The notes beneath the pieces are model-generated. The model searched no databases, was not told the origin of the DNA, and was given only the letters and a program-made list of their open reading frames with translations. Shown piece by piece: positions 49,802 to 60,082 of a stretch of 64,000 nucleotides of DNA. The DNA lies in the NCBI RefSeq assembly GCF_030323865.1, contig NZ_CP066362.1:3658001-3722000 (forward strand), in the 5' to 3' direction. Each line of letters starts with the position of its first letter. Position 1 is the stretch's first letter. The DNA comes from Pseudarthrobacter defluvii. GTDB lineage: Bacteria > Actinomycetota > Actinomycetes > Actinomycetales > Micrococcaceae. The position numbers and the translations under genes were made by a program.

Positions 49802-49816
49802 GATAATCGATCAGTG
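49802..49816 (+). promoter_or_regulatory. Possible leaderless start of purF
   Basis: GATAAT (49802-49807), a -10-like hexamer, ends 6 nt before the GTG start at 49814, and no Shine-Dalgarno sequence precedes the start. Transcription would begin on or next to the start codon. The -35 region is poor. Confidence 0.45.
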
Positions 49817-51484
49817 GCACGCGGCGACGGAAAACTTTCCCATGATCTTCTCCCCGGCGAAAAAGGCCCCCAGGACGCTTGCGGCGTCTTCGGCGTCTGG
49901 GCACCGGGTGAGGAAGTAGCAAAACTTACCTATTACGGGCTGTATGCACTGCAGCACCGCGGTCAGGAGTCGGCTGGCATAGCGACCAGCGACGGCAAAC
50001 GGATCAACGTCTACAAGGACATGGGCCTCGTGTCCCAGGTCTTCGACGAGACCACCCTGAACACCCTGACCGGGCACTTGGCCGTGGGCCATTGCCGCTA
50101 CTCCACCACCGGCGCCAGCCACTGGGCCAACGCGCAGCCCACCCTCGGCGCCACCGCCACGGGCACGGTGGCCCTGGCGCACAACGGCAACCTGACCAAC
50201 ACGGTGGAACTCAACGCCATGATCACCGAGCGCAACGGTGGCCAGCTCACCGGTGAGATGAAGCAGGGCAACACCTCGGACACTGCCTTGGTCACCGCCC
50301 TGCTGGAGGGCGAGCCGGGCAAGACCCTCGAAGAAACCGCCCTGGAACTCCTGCCCAAGATCAAGGGCGGCTTCTGCTTCGTCTTCATGGATGAAGGAAC
50401 CCTCTACGCTGCCCGTGACACCTTCGGCATCCGCCCGCTGGTCCTGGGCCGGCTGGAGCGCGGCTGGGTGGTCGCCTCCGAACAGTCCGCCCTGGCCACC
50501 GTTGGTGCCAGCTTCATCCGCGAGATCGAGCCGGGCGAGTTCATCGCCATCGATGAGGAAGGCGTGCGGTCCCAGCGCTTCGCGGAGCCGACGCCGGCCG
50601 GTTGCGTTTTCGAATACGTCTACCTGGCGCGCCCGGACGCCGCCATCGCCGGCCGTTCCGTCTATGAGTCCCGCGTGGAGATGGGTCGGCAGCTGGCCCG
50701 GGAGAACACCCACGAAGCCGACATCGTTATCCCCGTGCCGGAATCCGGTACCCCGGCGGCCGTAGGCTACGCCGAAGAATCCGGTATTCCCTTCGCGCAC
50801 GGCTTCGTCAAGAACTCCTACGTGGGCCGGACCTTCATCCAGCCGTCCCAGACCCTCCGCCAGCTGGGCATCCGGCTCAAGTTGAACGCACTGGAATCCG
50901 TAATCCGCGGCAAGCGCGTCGTAGTGGTGGATGACTCGATCGTCCGCGGCAACACCCAGCGGGCCATCGTGCGGATGCTCCGGGAGGCCGGCGCCGCCAC
51001 TGTCCACGTCAAAATCTCCTCGCCGCCGGTCCAGTGGCCCTGCTTCTATGGCATCGACTTCGCCTCCCGGGCCGAACTGATCGCCAATGGCGCCACCATT
51101 GAAGAGATCTCCCAGGCTATCGGCGCTGACTCGCTGGCCTACATTTCCGAGGACGGCATGATCGGCGCCACCCGTCAGCCGCGCGAACGTCTCTGCACCG
51201 CCTGCTTCACCGGCAAGTACCCCATCAAGCTTCCGGATGCGGACAAGCTGGGCAAGAACCTGCTGGAGCGCACGGACCTGGGCGGCCTGAAGCCTTCCCC
51301 TTCCGCGCTTCCCGGTGAAACCGCAGCCCTTGCCGTGGACGCCACCGAGGATCCCGCGGAGAAGTCCGGTGCCACCGGCTGCGACCCGGGTCCGGACTCC
51401 GAATTCGAGAACCTGTTGACCGAAGCCGACCTTGTGCCCGACGTACCCGCCGCCACCAGCGCCGACAAGAAAGAGTCCGTATGA
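49814..51484 (+). CDS. purF: Amidophosphoribosyltransferase
   Basis: 556 residues. A 22-residue propeptide precedes Cys23 (DACGVFGVWAPGE), the N-terminal nucleophile after processing; glutaminase motifs GHCRYSTTG and ALAHNGNLTN; PRPP motif VVVVDDSIVRGNTQRAIV; C-terminal Fe-S type cysteines (RLCTACFTGKYP). First committed step of purine synthesis. The C-terminus has an extra acidic tail of about 70 residues. Overlaps purM by 4 nt. Confidence 0.97.
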   Translation: MARGDGKLSHDLLPGEKGPQDACGVFGVWAPGEEVAKLTYYGLYALQHRGQESAGIATSDGKRINVYKDMGLVSQVFDETTLNTLTGHLAVGHCRYSTTGASHWANAQPTLGATATGTVALAHNGNLTNTVELNAMITERNGGQLTGEMKQGNTSDTALVTALLEGEPGKTLEETALELLPKIKGGFCFVFMDEGTLYAARDTFGIRPLVLGRLERGWVVASEQSALATVGASFIREIEPGEFIAIDEEGVRSQRFAEPTPAGCVFEYVYLARPDAAIAGRSVYESRVEMGRQLARENTHEADIVIPVPESGTPAAVGYAEESGIPFAHGFVKNSYVGRTFIQPSQTLRQLGIRLKLNALESVIRGKRVVVVDDSIVRGNTQRAIVRMLREAGAATVHVKISSPPVQWPCFYGIDFASRAELIANGATIEEISQAIGADSLAYISEDGMIGATRQPRERLCTACFTGKYPIKLPDADKLGKNLLERTDLGGLKPSPSALPGETAALAVDATEDPAEKSGATGCDPGPDSEFENLLTEADLVPDVPAATSADKKESV

Positions 51485-52626
51485 CTTCCGCTAACACCAC
51501 CGCAGAAAACTCCGGCATCACCTACGCCTCCGCAGGTGTGGACGTCGAAGCCGGGGACCGCGCCGTCGAGCTCATGAAGGATGCCGTGAAGGCAACCCAC
51601 AACTCCTCGGTGATCGGCGGGGTGGGCGGATTCGCGGGCCTCTACGACGTCTCCAGGCTGCTGACCTACGAGAAGCCGCTGCTGGCGACCTCCACCGATG
51701 GTGTGGGGACCAAGGTGGCCATCGCGCAGGCCATGGACATCCACGACACCATCGGGTTCGACCTGGTGGGCATGGTGGTGGACGACATCGTTGTGGTGGG
51801 CGCCGAACCGCTGTACATGACCGACTACATCGCCTGCGGCAAGGTGGTCCCCGAGCGCATCGCGGGCATCGTCCGCGGCATCGCCTCCGCCTGCTCGGTG
51901 GCCGGCACCGCCCTGGTGGGCGGCGAGACCGCCGAGCACCCCGGCCTGCTGGGCGAGCATGAATACGATGTTGCCGGGGCAGCCACCGGCGTGGTGGAAG
52001 CCGATGCGCTGCTGGGCCCGGACCGCGTACGCGCCGGGGACGTTGTGATTGGCATGGCCTCATCCGGCCTCCACTCCAACGGCTACTCCCTGGTCCGCCG
52101 CGTCATCAACCACGCCGGCTGGGCCCTGGACCGCCAGGTCTCCGAACTGGGCCGCACCCTGGGTGAAGAACTCCTGGAACCGACGCGCGTTTACGCGGCC
52201 GATTGCCTCGACCTCGCCCGCACCTTCCCCGTAAACGCCGGCGCAGCCATCCATGGCTTCAGCCACGTCACCGGCGGCGGCCTGGCCGCCAACCTGGCCC
52301 GCGTCCTCCCGCAGGGCCTGGTGGCAACAGTTGACCGCGCCACGTGGGAACTGCCGGCCATCTTCAAGCTGGTGTCCGAGCTGGGCAACGTCCCGCTCGC
52401 GGACCTGGAGCGCACGCTGAACCTCGGCGTGGGCATGGTGGCCATTGTTTCCGCCGAAGCTGCGGATGCCGCCGTTGGCCGCCTCAACGAGCGCGGGCTG
52501 CCGTCTTGGATCATGGGCACCGTCGCTGCGGACTCCGGCTCGATCGACAAGTCCGGCCCGGATTACGTGCAGGGCGCCAAGGGCGTGGACGGCGGCGCGG
52601 TCCGCCTGGTCAACGCCTACGCCTAA
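51481..52626 (+). CDS. purM: Phosphoribosylformylglycinamidine cyclo-ligase
   Basis: 381 residues. AIR synthase signatures: YASAGVDVEAGDRAVELMKD, LATSTDGVGTKVAIAQAMD, ALVGGETAEHPG, GLHSNGYSLVRRV and FSHVTGGGLAANLAR. Makes AIR in step 5 of purine synthesis. Coupled to purF through ATGA. Confidence 0.97.
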   Translation: MTSANTTAENSGITYASAGVDVEAGDRAVELMKDAVKATHNSSVIGGVGGFAGLYDVSRLLTYEKPLLATSTDGVGTKVAIAQAMDIHDTIGFDLVGMVVDDIVVVGAEPLYMTDYIACGKVVPERIAGIVRGIASACSVAGTALVGGETAEHPGLLGEHEYDVAGAATGVVEADALLGPDRVRAGDVVIGMASSGLHSNGYSLVRRVINHAGWALDRQVSELGRTLGEELLEPTRVYAADCLDLARTFPVNAGAAIHGFSHVTGGGLAANLARVLPQGLVATVDRATWELPAIFKLVSELGNVPLADLERTLNLGVGMVAIVSAEAADAAVGRLNERGLPSWIMGTVAADSGSIDKSGPDYVQGAKGVDGGAVRLVNAYA

Positions 52627-52633
52627 TACCTTT

Positions 52634-52695
52634 CATCGAGTGCTGAGTATTTGTCGTTTTCACGCCTGGGAACGACAAATACTCAGCACTCGATG
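52634..52695. terminator. Perfect 25-bp inverted repeat between purM and the VOC gene
   Basis: Arms 52634-52658 and 52671-52695 are exact complements around a 12-nt loop. Placed between convergent genes, so probably a bidirectional terminator. The stem is much longer than needed and lacks a T-run, and may be a dispersed repeat. Confidence 0.75.
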
Positions 52696-52698
52696 CAT

Positions 52699-53472
52699 TT
52701 AAGCGATCTGGATCAGGTTGAGCACTCCGCCCTGCGGGTCCCTGATCGTGGCCAGTGAGCCGTCGACAGGGTATTCGTCCGGCTCCACGATGACTTCGCC
52801 GCCCGCTGCCTGGGCCTCCGCTGCCGCCCCGGCAACGTCCGCCACGCCAAAGTAGACCTGCCAGTCGGCCTGCTCGCCTTCGTCGGCAGGTACGACGCCA
52901 GCCACCTCGCTGCCGTCGATGAGCAGCGTGCTGTAGCTGCCGCCGTCGTCCTGGGGGTACTCGGTGACCTCGTGCCCGAACAGCTGCTGGAAGAAACCGA
53001 CGGCGACAGGCGTCTCTGGTGTGAACAGTTCCGCCCACGCCAGCGCACCGGGCTGGTTGAACACGTGGCTTCCGTAGTGCGTTCCGGGCTGCCAGATGCC
53101 CGTGGTTCCGCCGCCGGGAGGGGCCAGGAAGCCAATTACTCCCGTATCGCCTACGCTCTCCGGGCCGAACAGGGCAGTACCGCCGGCGTGGCGCGCTTCT
53201 TCCAGCACGTCCGCGGCGTCCTTGGCGGAGAAGTAGATGTTCCACCTGGCGGCAGTGCCTGCTTCCAGTTGCAGGGGGCTTTGCGGCGCGATCGTGGACA
53301 CCAGCTCGCCGCCGACGAAGGCCTGGGCGTAACTGCGGCCGTCCGGAGTGGGAAAGTCCTGGTAGGTCCAGCCGAATATGCGGCCGTAGAAGTCTTTGGC
53401 GGCGGCAACATCGGGGGTCTGCAGATCCGCCCAGCAGGGCTCGCCGTGACGGTATCCCTCAACTTTTGGCAT
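52699..53472 (-). CDS. VOC-family (glyoxalase/bleomycin-resistance-like) two-domain protein
   Basis: 257 residues from ATG 53472 (MPKVEGYRHGEPCWADLQTP); an upstream extension of 50 codons is not family-like. Two tandem vicinal-oxygen-chelate domains, each with the PVAVGFFQQLFGHEV-type helix and a conserved C-terminal IRDPQGGVLNLIQ. Similar to proteins annotated as hydroxylases or glyoxalases; substrate unknown. Confidence 0.88.
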   Translation of the reverse strand: MPKVEGYRHGEPCWADLQTPDVAAAKDFYGRIFGWTYQDFPTPDGRSYAQAFVGGELVSTIAPQSPLQLEAGTAARWNIYFSAKDAADVLEEARHAGGTALFGPESVGDTGVIGFLAPPGGGTTGIWQPGTHYGSHVFNQPGALAWAELFTPETPVAVGFFQQLFGHEVTEYPQDDGGSYSTLLIDGSEVAGVVPADEGEQADWQVYFGVADVAGAAAEAQAAGGEVIVEPDEYPVDGSLATIRDPQGGVLNLIQIA

Positions 53473-53602
53473 GGGACCAACGGTACACGGACCCCCTTGA
53501 GCCACAAGGTTCGGCGGGGGAAAATAGCGCCAGAAAGATCCGCTGGGTACACCGCATGGCGGCACATCAGCAGCGGTCGATCCGGAATGGGAGTACACGA
53601 AC

Positions 53603-54442
53603 ATGGCCGGCTTCCTCGACATTGACGGGCACCCGACGTGGGTGGAAGACCGGGGTGGTGCGGGCGTTCCGCTGCTCCTGCTTCACGGTGGCCTCAGCAA
53701 CAGCGACGCCCTCCTCAACACGCTCGGGGCGGGGCTGTCGAGCCACTACCGCGTTATCGCGTTCGACCGCCGCGGACACGGATATACGGCGGATACTGAT
53801 GCGGACTTCCACTACGACGATATGGCCCGGGAGACGATCAGCGTCCTCGAAACAGTCGTGGGCGGGCCCGCGCATTTGGTTGGCTGGAGCGACGGCGGCA
53901 TTGTCGCCCTCCTGGTGGCGCTCGCGAGGCCGGACCTGGTGAAAAAAATGGTTGTCATCAGCGCGAACTACGACGTGGACGGCGTTCAGCAAGTGGAAAT
54001 GGACCCGGATTCGCCGGTCTTCCAAGAGCTTGGCCGGGCCTACGCCGAGCGTTCTCCTGATGGACCCGGGCACTTTGAGGAAGTAGCCCGGAAAGCCATG
54101 CAGTTGATCAGCAGCGAGCCGTCACTCAAGACATCCCAGATCTCGCGGATCCAACAGGCGGTGCTGGTGACTGTCGGGGACGACGACATTGTTACCCTGC
54201 CCCACGCCATTTCGTTGTATGAGGCACTGCCGAACGGACAGCTGGCGGTGGTTCCCGGCACGTCCCACGGCCTGCCGATGGAACGGCCCGCTACGCTTAC
54301 CAGCCTTATCCTTCCGTTCCTGGAAGAGGATGGGCCGCCCAAGACCCTCATGCCTGTCAGGCGGGCCCGCATGTCAGGCGGGAACGGCGAAAGGACCCGT
54401 GGGGACATGCCGGAAACAGGCATGCCTCAACGGGCCTCTTGA
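53603..54442 (+). CDS. Alpha/beta hydrolase
   Basis: 279 residues. Oxyanion motif LLLHGGLSNSD, nucleophile elbow GWSDGG (G-x-S-x-G) near 97, acid in VGDDDIVTLP and His in GTSHGLPMERP near 233. Substrate unknown; fold as in lactonases and haloperoxidases. The last about 35 residues after the fold are Arg/Gly-rich and atypical. Confidence 0.9.
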   Translation: MAGFLDIDGHPTWVEDRGGAGVPLLLLHGGLSNSDALLNTLGAGLSSHYRVIAFDRRGHGYTADTDADFHYDDMARETISVLETVVGGPAHLVGWSDGGIVALLVALARPDLVKKMVVISANYDVDGVQQVEMDPDSPVFQELGRAYAERSPDGPGHFEEVARKAMQLISSEPSLKTSQISRIQQAVLVTVGDDDIVTLPHAISLYEALPNGQLAVVPGTSHGLPMERPATLTSLILPFLEEDGPPKTLMPVRRARMSGGNGERTRGDMPETGMPQRAS

Positions 54443-54540
54443 GCGAGGTCAGCACTTTGGGGTGCTGCAAGGAAAGCAGCGTGGCGAAGGTTATTGCGAC
54501 TGAGTGCCAACTGCTCTAGCGCAGCGACGGCCAGCGACAA

Positions 54541-54774
54541 CTAGCCGATGCGACGGTGGTCTACCTCGTCGTCATCGTCATCCAAATCATCCGCGTACTT
54601 GTCCACATAAGCCGAATAATCCGGTTCGACCGGCTCATTCGAATATCGGCTCGTTGAACGACTGGCAGGGCCCGTCAGCTCACGCTGAAGTGCCGAGTAG
54701 TCAGTGTTCGGGGAGTAGTACTTGATGTCCCGAGCCTGCTTGGTAGCTTTTGCCTTTTGACGGCCGCGCCCCAT
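54541..54774 (-). CDS. DUF3073 family protein
   Basis: 77 residues from ATG 54774 (MGRGRQKAKATKQARDIKYY), the diagnostic DUF3073 N-terminus, ending in a strongly acidic DDLDDDDDEVD tail. Widespread and short in actinobacteria, function unknown. Confidence 0.93.
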   Translation of the reverse strand: MGRGRQKAKATKQARDIKYYSPNTDYSALQRELTGPASRSTSRYSNEPVEPDYSAYVDKYADDLDDDDDEVDHRRIG

Positions 54775-55045
54775 GGCGTGACCCCCTTTTGTACTTGGAC
54801 CGGAGGTGGTCACCTTGGCGATCGGTGAGGCCCCGGAATGTTTGGTCAATTTGTCGTACACCTAGATTACATGCTTTCGGCGGGCCCCGCTTGCCGCCAG
54901 GAGGCCCGGAGGGGCGCGTGGGGTACCATGACGCACTCCGGCCCGCAGGATTCCGCCATTTTTCTTCGGTAGAGTCACTTAAGAACTGCCAATTTTGTCT
55001 GGCCATTGGCGAGCCGCGGAACCAAAACCAGGAGGATGCGCACCC

Positions 55046-55726
55046 GTGAACCAGCAGGACCTTCCGCCGAAACCCTCCTCGCCGCCACGCACCGGAAACC
55101 TGCCGAAAGTCCCCGGCGGGAACGGCACTTCGGCCCCCGCCCCGGAATCCGTCACCTGGTCCCAACCGCGCCACGAGCCCGCCCCGGAGAGGCACACCAA
55201 CAGGCGGCCCGCGTACTGGAAGGTGTTTTTCGCCGTCGTGATCCTGGCTGTTGCGGGCTCGCTGGTGTGGCTTGCCATGTGGCTGAACTCCTCGTCGGGC
55301 ACCCAGGCGCCGAAAGCTGCTGCGCCGGGCGTACTGCAGACTGCCGTCACTCCGCCCGCCAGCCCCCAGCCCCTCCCCCGGGAAGGGGTGGCGCCGGCAG
55401 CGTACGCCGTCGGTGATTGCTTCAAGGACTTCGACCCCCAGGCGCTGACGTCCACGGTGGTGCCGTGCGATACGCCCCATTCGTCCCAGCTGGTTGCCAC
55501 CCTCCGATACCCGGACGACGGCGACTACCCCGGCGCTGACCCGCTCAAGGCCAAGGCGCTGGAGGTTTGCCAGGCAGCAAAGCTCAGCCCGGCGGCCAAG
55601 CAGTTCCCACTCAACTACCAGCGCAGCTACCCCAGCAGCACCAGCTGGGGATCAGGCGACCGGCGGGTGGACTGCTACGTCGCGGCCGACGGCGGCAACG
55701 TGATCAACGCAAGCGTGCTGCCCTGA
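55046..55726 (+). CDS. Septum-formation-family membrane protein
   Basis: 226 residues, GTG 55046 behind AGGAGG. A cytosolic Pro-rich N-terminus, one membrane helix near 60-85 (VFFAVVILAVAGSLVWLAMW), and an extracytoplasmic Septum_form domain with AVGDCFKDFDPQA, VPCDTPHSSQLVA and a paired Cys later (RRVDCYVA). Proposed role at the division septum comes from the family name; little is proven. Confidence 0.85.
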   Translation: MNQQDLPPKPSSPPRTGNLPKVPGGNGTSAPAPESVTWSQPRHEPAPERHTNRRPAYWKVFFAVVILAVAGSLVWLAMWLNSSSGTQAPKAAAPGVLQTAVTPPASPQPLPREGVAPAAYAVGDCFKDFDPQALTSTVVPCDTPHSSQLVATLRYPDDGDYPGADPLKAKALEVCQAAKLSPAAKQFPLNYQRSYPSSTSWGSGDRRVDCYVAADGGNVINASVLP

Positions 55727-55769
55727 CAGTCAGCCTGACAGGGCAGCACACCTCCACCTTCACCCGCGG

Positions 55770-58412
55770 CTAGTCCTTCCGACGCACCGACAGCCCTGAG
55801 CTCCGGGCACCGGTCAGCGTATCGACGCTGGATTCGGTGAGTTCGCCGAAGTCTGGCGCGGTATCCACCAGGACGGTGTCGCCGTCGCTGATCTCGCCGG
55901 CGAGGATGGCCTTGGCCAGCCGGTCGCCGATCTCGCGCTGCACCAGGCGGCGCAGCGGCCGGGCGCCGTAGGCGGGGTCGTAGCCGGACAGCGCCAGCCA
56001 TGCCTTGGCGCCATCAGTAACGTCGAGGGTGAGCCGCCGTTCGTGCAGCCGCCGCCCCAGTTCCGCCACGTGCAGTTCCACGATGTGCGCCAGTTCCTCC
56101 ACGGTAAGGGCGTCGAAGAGCACCACCTCGTCGAGCCGGTTCAGGAACTCCGGCTTGAAGGACGCGTTCACGGTAGCCATCACGGCGTTGCGCTTGGCCT
56201 CGGCGTTCAGCGATTGGTCCACCAGGAACTGGCTGCCCAGGTTGGAGGTCAGTACCAGGATCACGTTGCGGAAGTCCACGGTACGGCCCTGCCCGTCGGT
56301 GAGGCGGCCGTCGTCGAGCACCTGCAGGAGGATGTCGAACACCTCGGGGTGCGCCTTCTCCACCTCGTCCAGCAGCACCACGGAGTACGGGCGGCGGCGG
56401 ACGGCCTCGGTGAGCTGGCCGCCTTCCTCGTAGCCCACGTATCCCGGAGGCGCTCCGACCAGGCGGGCAACGCTGTGCTTCTCGCTGTACTCGGACATGT
56501 CGATGCGCACCATGGCGCGCTCGTCGTCGAACAGGAAGTCAGCCAGGGCCTTGGCCAGCTCCGTCTTGCCCACGCCGGTGGGGCCCAGGAACAGGAACGA
56601 GCCGGTGGGGCGGTTGGGGTCGCTGATGCCCGCCCGCGCGCGGCGGACGGAGTCGGACACTGCCTGCACGGCCTTGGCCTGGCCGATCAGGCGCCGGCCC
56701 AGTTCCTCCTCCATGTGCAGCAGCTTCTGGCTTTCGCCCTGCAGCATGCGGCCGGCGGGGATGCCAGTCCACGCCGAGATGACCTCGGCGATGTCTTCCG
56801 CGGTCACTTCCTCCGCCACCATCTGAGCCGGCTTGTCCGTCACGGCAGCCTCGGCTTCGGCGGCGGCATTCAGCTCGCGCTCCAGGGCCGGGATCTCCCC
56901 ATAGAGGATCCGCGACGCCGTCTCCAGGTCACCTTCGCGCTGGGCCTTGTCGGCGGCGGAGCGCAGCTCATCCAGCTTCGCCTTCAGGTCACCCACCCGG
57001 TTGAGGCCGGCCTTCTCGGCTTCCCACCGGGCATTCAGCGCGGACAGTTCCTCTTCCTTATCTGCTTTGTCCGCACGCAGGGCCGCCAGCCGCTCGATGG
57101 ACGCCGGATCCGACTCCCCGCTCAAGGCCAGCTCCTCCATGGTCAGGCGGTCCACCTGGCGGCGCAGCTGGTCGATCTCCTCCGGGGCGGAGTCGATTTC
57201 CATGCGGAGGCGGGACGCTGCCTCATCCACCAGGTCGATGGCCTTGTCCGGCAACTGGCGGCCGGAGATGTAGCGGTTGGACAGCGTGGCCGCCGCCACC
57301 AGGGCAGAGTCGGCGATGGACACCTTGTGGTGCGCCTCGTAGCGTTCCTTCAGGCCGCGGAGGATGCCAATGGTGTCCTCCACGCTGGGCTCGCCCACAT
57401 ACACCTGCTGGAAGCGGCGTTCCAGGGCGGCGTCCTTCTCGATGTTCTCGCGGTACTCGTCAAGGGTGGTGGCCCCGATAAGCCGCAGCTCGCCGCGGGC
57501 CAGCATTGGCTTGAGCATATTGCCGGCGTCCATGGAGGAGTCGCCGGTGGCCCCTGCCCCCACCACGGTATGGATCTCGTCAATGAAGGTGACGATCTGG
57601 CCATCGGAGCCCTTGATTTCCTCCAGGACCGCCTTCAGCCGTTCTTCAAACTCTCCGCGGTACTTGGCACCGGCAACCATGGAGCCCAAATCCAGGGAGA
57701 TCAGGGTCTTGCCGCGCAGGCTTTCCGGGACGTCCCCGGCCACCATCCGCTGCGCCAGACCTTCCACCACGGCGGTCTTGCCCACGCCGGGCTCACCGAT
57801 GAGCACCGGGTTGTTCTTGGTGCGCCGGGACAGGACCTGGACCACGCGCCGGATCTCCGAGTCGCGGCCGATCACGGGGTCCAGCTTGCCTGCCCGGGCC
57901 ATGGCAGTGAGGTCCGTGCCGTACTTCTCAAGCGCCTGGAAGGTGTTCTCCGGGTCCGGGCTGTCCACCTTGCGGTCATTGCGGATACCGGGCAGCGCGG
58001 CGAGCAGGGCTTCGCGGGAAGCGCCGGCGTCGCGCAGCAGGCGGGCAGCGGCATCATTGCCGGCGGACAGGCCTACCAGGAGCACTTCGGTGGACACAAA
58101 GCTGTCGCCCAGCCGGTCAGCTTCCTCCTTGGCCTGCTGGATGGCCTGCAGGGCGGGCCGGGACAGCTGTGCCTGCTGGCTGGAGCCTCCGGACGTGGCG
58201 GGCAGGGCCTTGATCGCGCTGCTGGCCTGGACGCTGACGGCATCGGGGTCGGCGCCGGTGGCGCGGAGCAGGGCGACGGCCACGCCCTCCCGCTGGTCCA
58301 TCAGCGCCTTGAGGAGGTGGGCCGGTTCCACCTGCGGGTTGCCGGCCGTCGAGGCGTTCATTGCCGCGGCGGAAAGAGCCTCCTGGCTCTTGGTGGTGAA
58401 TTTGACGTCCAA
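55770..58412 (-). CDS. clpB: ATP-dependent chaperone ClpB
   Basis: 880 residues, the full-length form. N-terminal Clp repeats, AAA domain 1 with [17 protein letters not shown], coiled-coil middle domain at about 400-530, AAA domain 2 with [17 protein letters not shown] and the C-terminal sensor region. Works with DnaK/GrpE to pull apart aggregates. Controlled by a HAIR element just upstream. Confidence 0.97.
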   Translation of the reverse strand: MDVKFTTKSQEALSAAAMNASTAGNPQVEPAHLLKALMDQREGVAVALLRATGADPDAVSVQASSAIKALPATSGGSSQQAQLSRPALQAIQQAKEEADRLGDSFVSTEVLLVGLSAGNDAAARLLRDAGASREALLAALPGIRNDRKVDSPDPENTFQALEKYGTDLTAMARAGKLDPVIGRDSEIRRVVQVLSRRTKNNPVLIGEPGVGKTAVVEGLAQRMVAGDVPESLRGKTLISLDLGSMVAGAKYRGEFEERLKAVLEEIKGSDGQIVTFIDEIHTVVGAGATGDSSMDAGNMLKPMLARGELRLIGATTLDEYRENIEKDAALERRFQQVYVGEPSVEDTIGILRGLKERYEAHHKVSIADSALVAAATLSNRYISGRQLPDKAIDLVDEAASRLRMEIDSAPEEIDQLRRQVDRLTMEELALSGESDPASIERLAALRADKADKEEELSALNARWEAEKAGLNRVGDLKAKLDELRSAADKAQREGDLETASRILYGEIPALERELNAAAEAEAAVTDKPAQMVAEEVTAEDIAEVISAWTGIPAGRMLQGESQKLLHMEEELGRRLIGQAKAVQAVSDSVRRARAGISDPNRPTGSFLFLGPTGVGKTELAKALADFLFDDERAMVRIDMSEYSEKHSVARLVGAPPGYVGYEEGGQLTEAVRRRPYSVVLLDEVEKAHPEVFDILLQVLDDGRLTDGQGRTVDFRNVILVLTSNLGSQFLVDQSLNAEAKRNAVMATVNASFKPEFLNRLDEVVLFDALTVEELAHIVELHVAELGRRLHERRLTLDVTDGAKAWLALSGYDPAYGARPLRRLVQREIGDRLAKAILAGEISDGDTVLVDTAPDFGELTESSVDTLTGARSSGLSVRRKD

Positions 58413-58441
58413 AGAGAGCTCCTTTCGGGGGCTTGTTGACT

Positions 58442-58466
58442 AAGTTGAGTCTACTACGCTCAACTT
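58442..58466 (-). promoter_or_regulatory. HAIR element (HspR operator) of clpB
   Basis: AAGTTGAG (58442-58449) and CTCAACTT (58459-58466) form an 8-bp inverted repeat. Read on the coding strand it gives GTTGAGC-N7-ACTCAAC, close to the HspR consensus CTTGAGT-N7-ACTCAAG. It lies 30 nt before the clpB start, so HspR with DnaK would repress it. Confidence 0.85.
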
Positions 58467-58559
58467 TGGACGGCGAGGTCCAGTAGCCATGTTTGCCCAC
58501 GGCGAAACGGCTGTCCAGAGCAGGAGGTCCCTTCCCGCCGGACGGCGCGGGATTCGGCG

Positions 58560-58946
58560 CTACTGCTCCGCGGCGGCGGCAGGTTCGGCTTGGCGAACGT
58601 TTGAAAAGGTTCCTTCGGGCGTCATCCCAAGGGCCACGTAACCCTTGCGGATGCGGTGCCGGAAATAGATGCCGGTCCCGTAGTAGAGGACGAGGCTGGC
58701 CACCACGAACAGCAGGGCCAGGTCGCTCTCGGTGCGGTAGGAGTAATAGCTGGGATGGCCGAAGGCGATATCGCCGCGCAGAAGCGGAAAGACCACCCCT
58801 GCCCAGTACGCCCCGCTGGCAAGGAAGAGGATGGAAAACAGGGTGGTCATAGCGCCCATGCCCTTGCAGCTTCTTACAACCTGCTTTTCAACTTTTTTCC
58901 ATGCTTCAAGATCGTCCACCAATAGGACGGGCGCTCCGTTTTCCAT
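58560..58946 (-). CDS. Small membrane hypothetical protein
   Basis: 128 residues, two or more membrane helices (TLFSILFLASGAYWAGVVFP and ALLFVVASLVLYYGTGIYF) flanked by a cytosolic N-terminus. No family recognised. Between clpB and the mod operon, on the same strand as both. Confidence 0.75.
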   Translation of the reverse strand: MENGAPVLLVDDLEAWKKVEKQVVRSCKGMGAMTTLFSILFLASGAYWAGVVFPLLRGDIAFGHPSYYSYRTESDLALLFVVASLVLYYGTGIYFRHRIRKGYVALGMTPEGTFSNVRQAEPAAAAEQ

Positions 58947-59023
58947 TTATCTCCCCCAAGATCGCGCAATGCTGCACAGCATACCGTCCTGCGGAAGTCC
59001 GCTGCGGCCCTACGTTCCGCCCC

Positions 59024-60082
59024 CTAGGTCCCGTACACCGATACGGCCGCAGCCTTCACCACGAAGTGCACCGTCATGCCGGGAACCAGGGCCAGGTCGG
59101 CGGAGGCGGCCGGCGTGATGTCCGCGGCCAGGCTTCCGGCACGGACGCGGACCTGGTCGCCGTGCGGCTCAAGGTCGGTGATGGTGACGGCAAACGAGTT
59201 CCGCGGGCTTCCATGGGCGTCCGTCAGGAACACGGAAACGGCCGACGGCGGAAACACCGCGACGCCGAAACCGCCCGGCGTGGGCAGTTGGCCGGGTTCG
59301 TCGTCGTGCCCGGCGATCCTGAGGCCGCCATCGGTCCGGACCCCGGTTCCGTCCAGGGTGCCGGGAACGAAGTTCAGCCCGGCAAGTCCGGCAGCGAAAG
59401 AACTCCGCGGGCGCTCCAGCACGGTCCGGGTTGGACCTTCTTCCGCGATCCTGCCGCCCTCCAGGATCACCACGCGGTCCGCGAGCATCAACGCATCCAG
59501 CACGTCGTGGGTGACGATGATGGCTTGCCGCCCGGCCAGGACACGCTTGAACAGGCGGCGCAGCAGCGGCGCGGAGTGGATGTCCAGGGCGGCCAGCGGC
59601 TCGTCGAGCAGGAGGAGGGCGGGGTCGGCCGCGAGCGCCCGGGCCACGGCGACGCGCTGGGCCTGCCCGCCCGAGAGCTCGGCAGGACGACGTGCGGCAA
59701 GATGGTCCGCTTCAACGTCAACCAGCAGGCGCAGTGCCCGCTCCTTGGCTTCACTCCTTGACACACCGGCACTCCGGGGACCAAAGGCGACATTGTCCAG
59801 GACGCTCAGGTGGGGAAAGAGCAGGGGTTCCTGGGCGAGCAGGGCCGTGCCCCGGTTGTGCGGCGGTGACCACGTGTGCCGGGATCCGTCGAGGTCGAAG
59901 AGGGTCCTGCCGTTGAGTTCGGCCCTGCCACTGTCCGGCCGCAGCAGGCCGGCGATGCCGGCCAGCAGCGTTGATTTGCCGGCGCCGTTGGGCCCCATGA
60001 CGGCCACGGTTTCGCCCGGCCGGACGGTCAGGGCCACGTCGAAACCCCGCCCGGCCACGGCTGCCTGGAAGGACAGCGTCAC
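59024..60082 (-). CDS. modC: Molybdate ABC transporter ATP-binding protein
   Basis: 352 residues. Walker [17 protein letters not shown], signature [16 protein letters not shown], Walker [14 protein letters not shown]-loop THDVLDA, then a C-terminal region with TOBE-like character ([20 protein letters not shown]). Energises molybdate import. Overlaps modB by 4 nt. Confidence 0.93.
   Translation of the reverse strand: MTLSFQAAVAGRGFDVALTVRPGETVAVMGPNGAGKSTLLAGIAGLLRPDSGRAELNGRTLFDLDGSRHTWSPPHNRGTALLAQEPLLFPHLSVLDNVAFGPRSAGVSRSEAKERALRLLVDVEADHLAARRPAELSGGQAQRVAVARALAADPALLLLDEPLAALDIHSAPLLRRLFKRVLAGRQAIIVTHDVLDALMLADRVVILEGGRIAEEGPTRTVLERPRSSFAAGLAGLNFVPGTLDGTGVRTDGGLRIAGHDDEPGQLPTPGGFGVAVFPPSAVSVFLTDAHGSPRNSFAVTITDLEPHGDQVRVRAGSLAADITPAASADLALVPGMTVHFVVKAAAVSVYGT

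Noticed and set aside
56043..58439. 798-codon open frame antisense to clpB
   Set aside because: His/Gln/Gly-rich shadow translation without motifs; clpB is certain on the minus strand.
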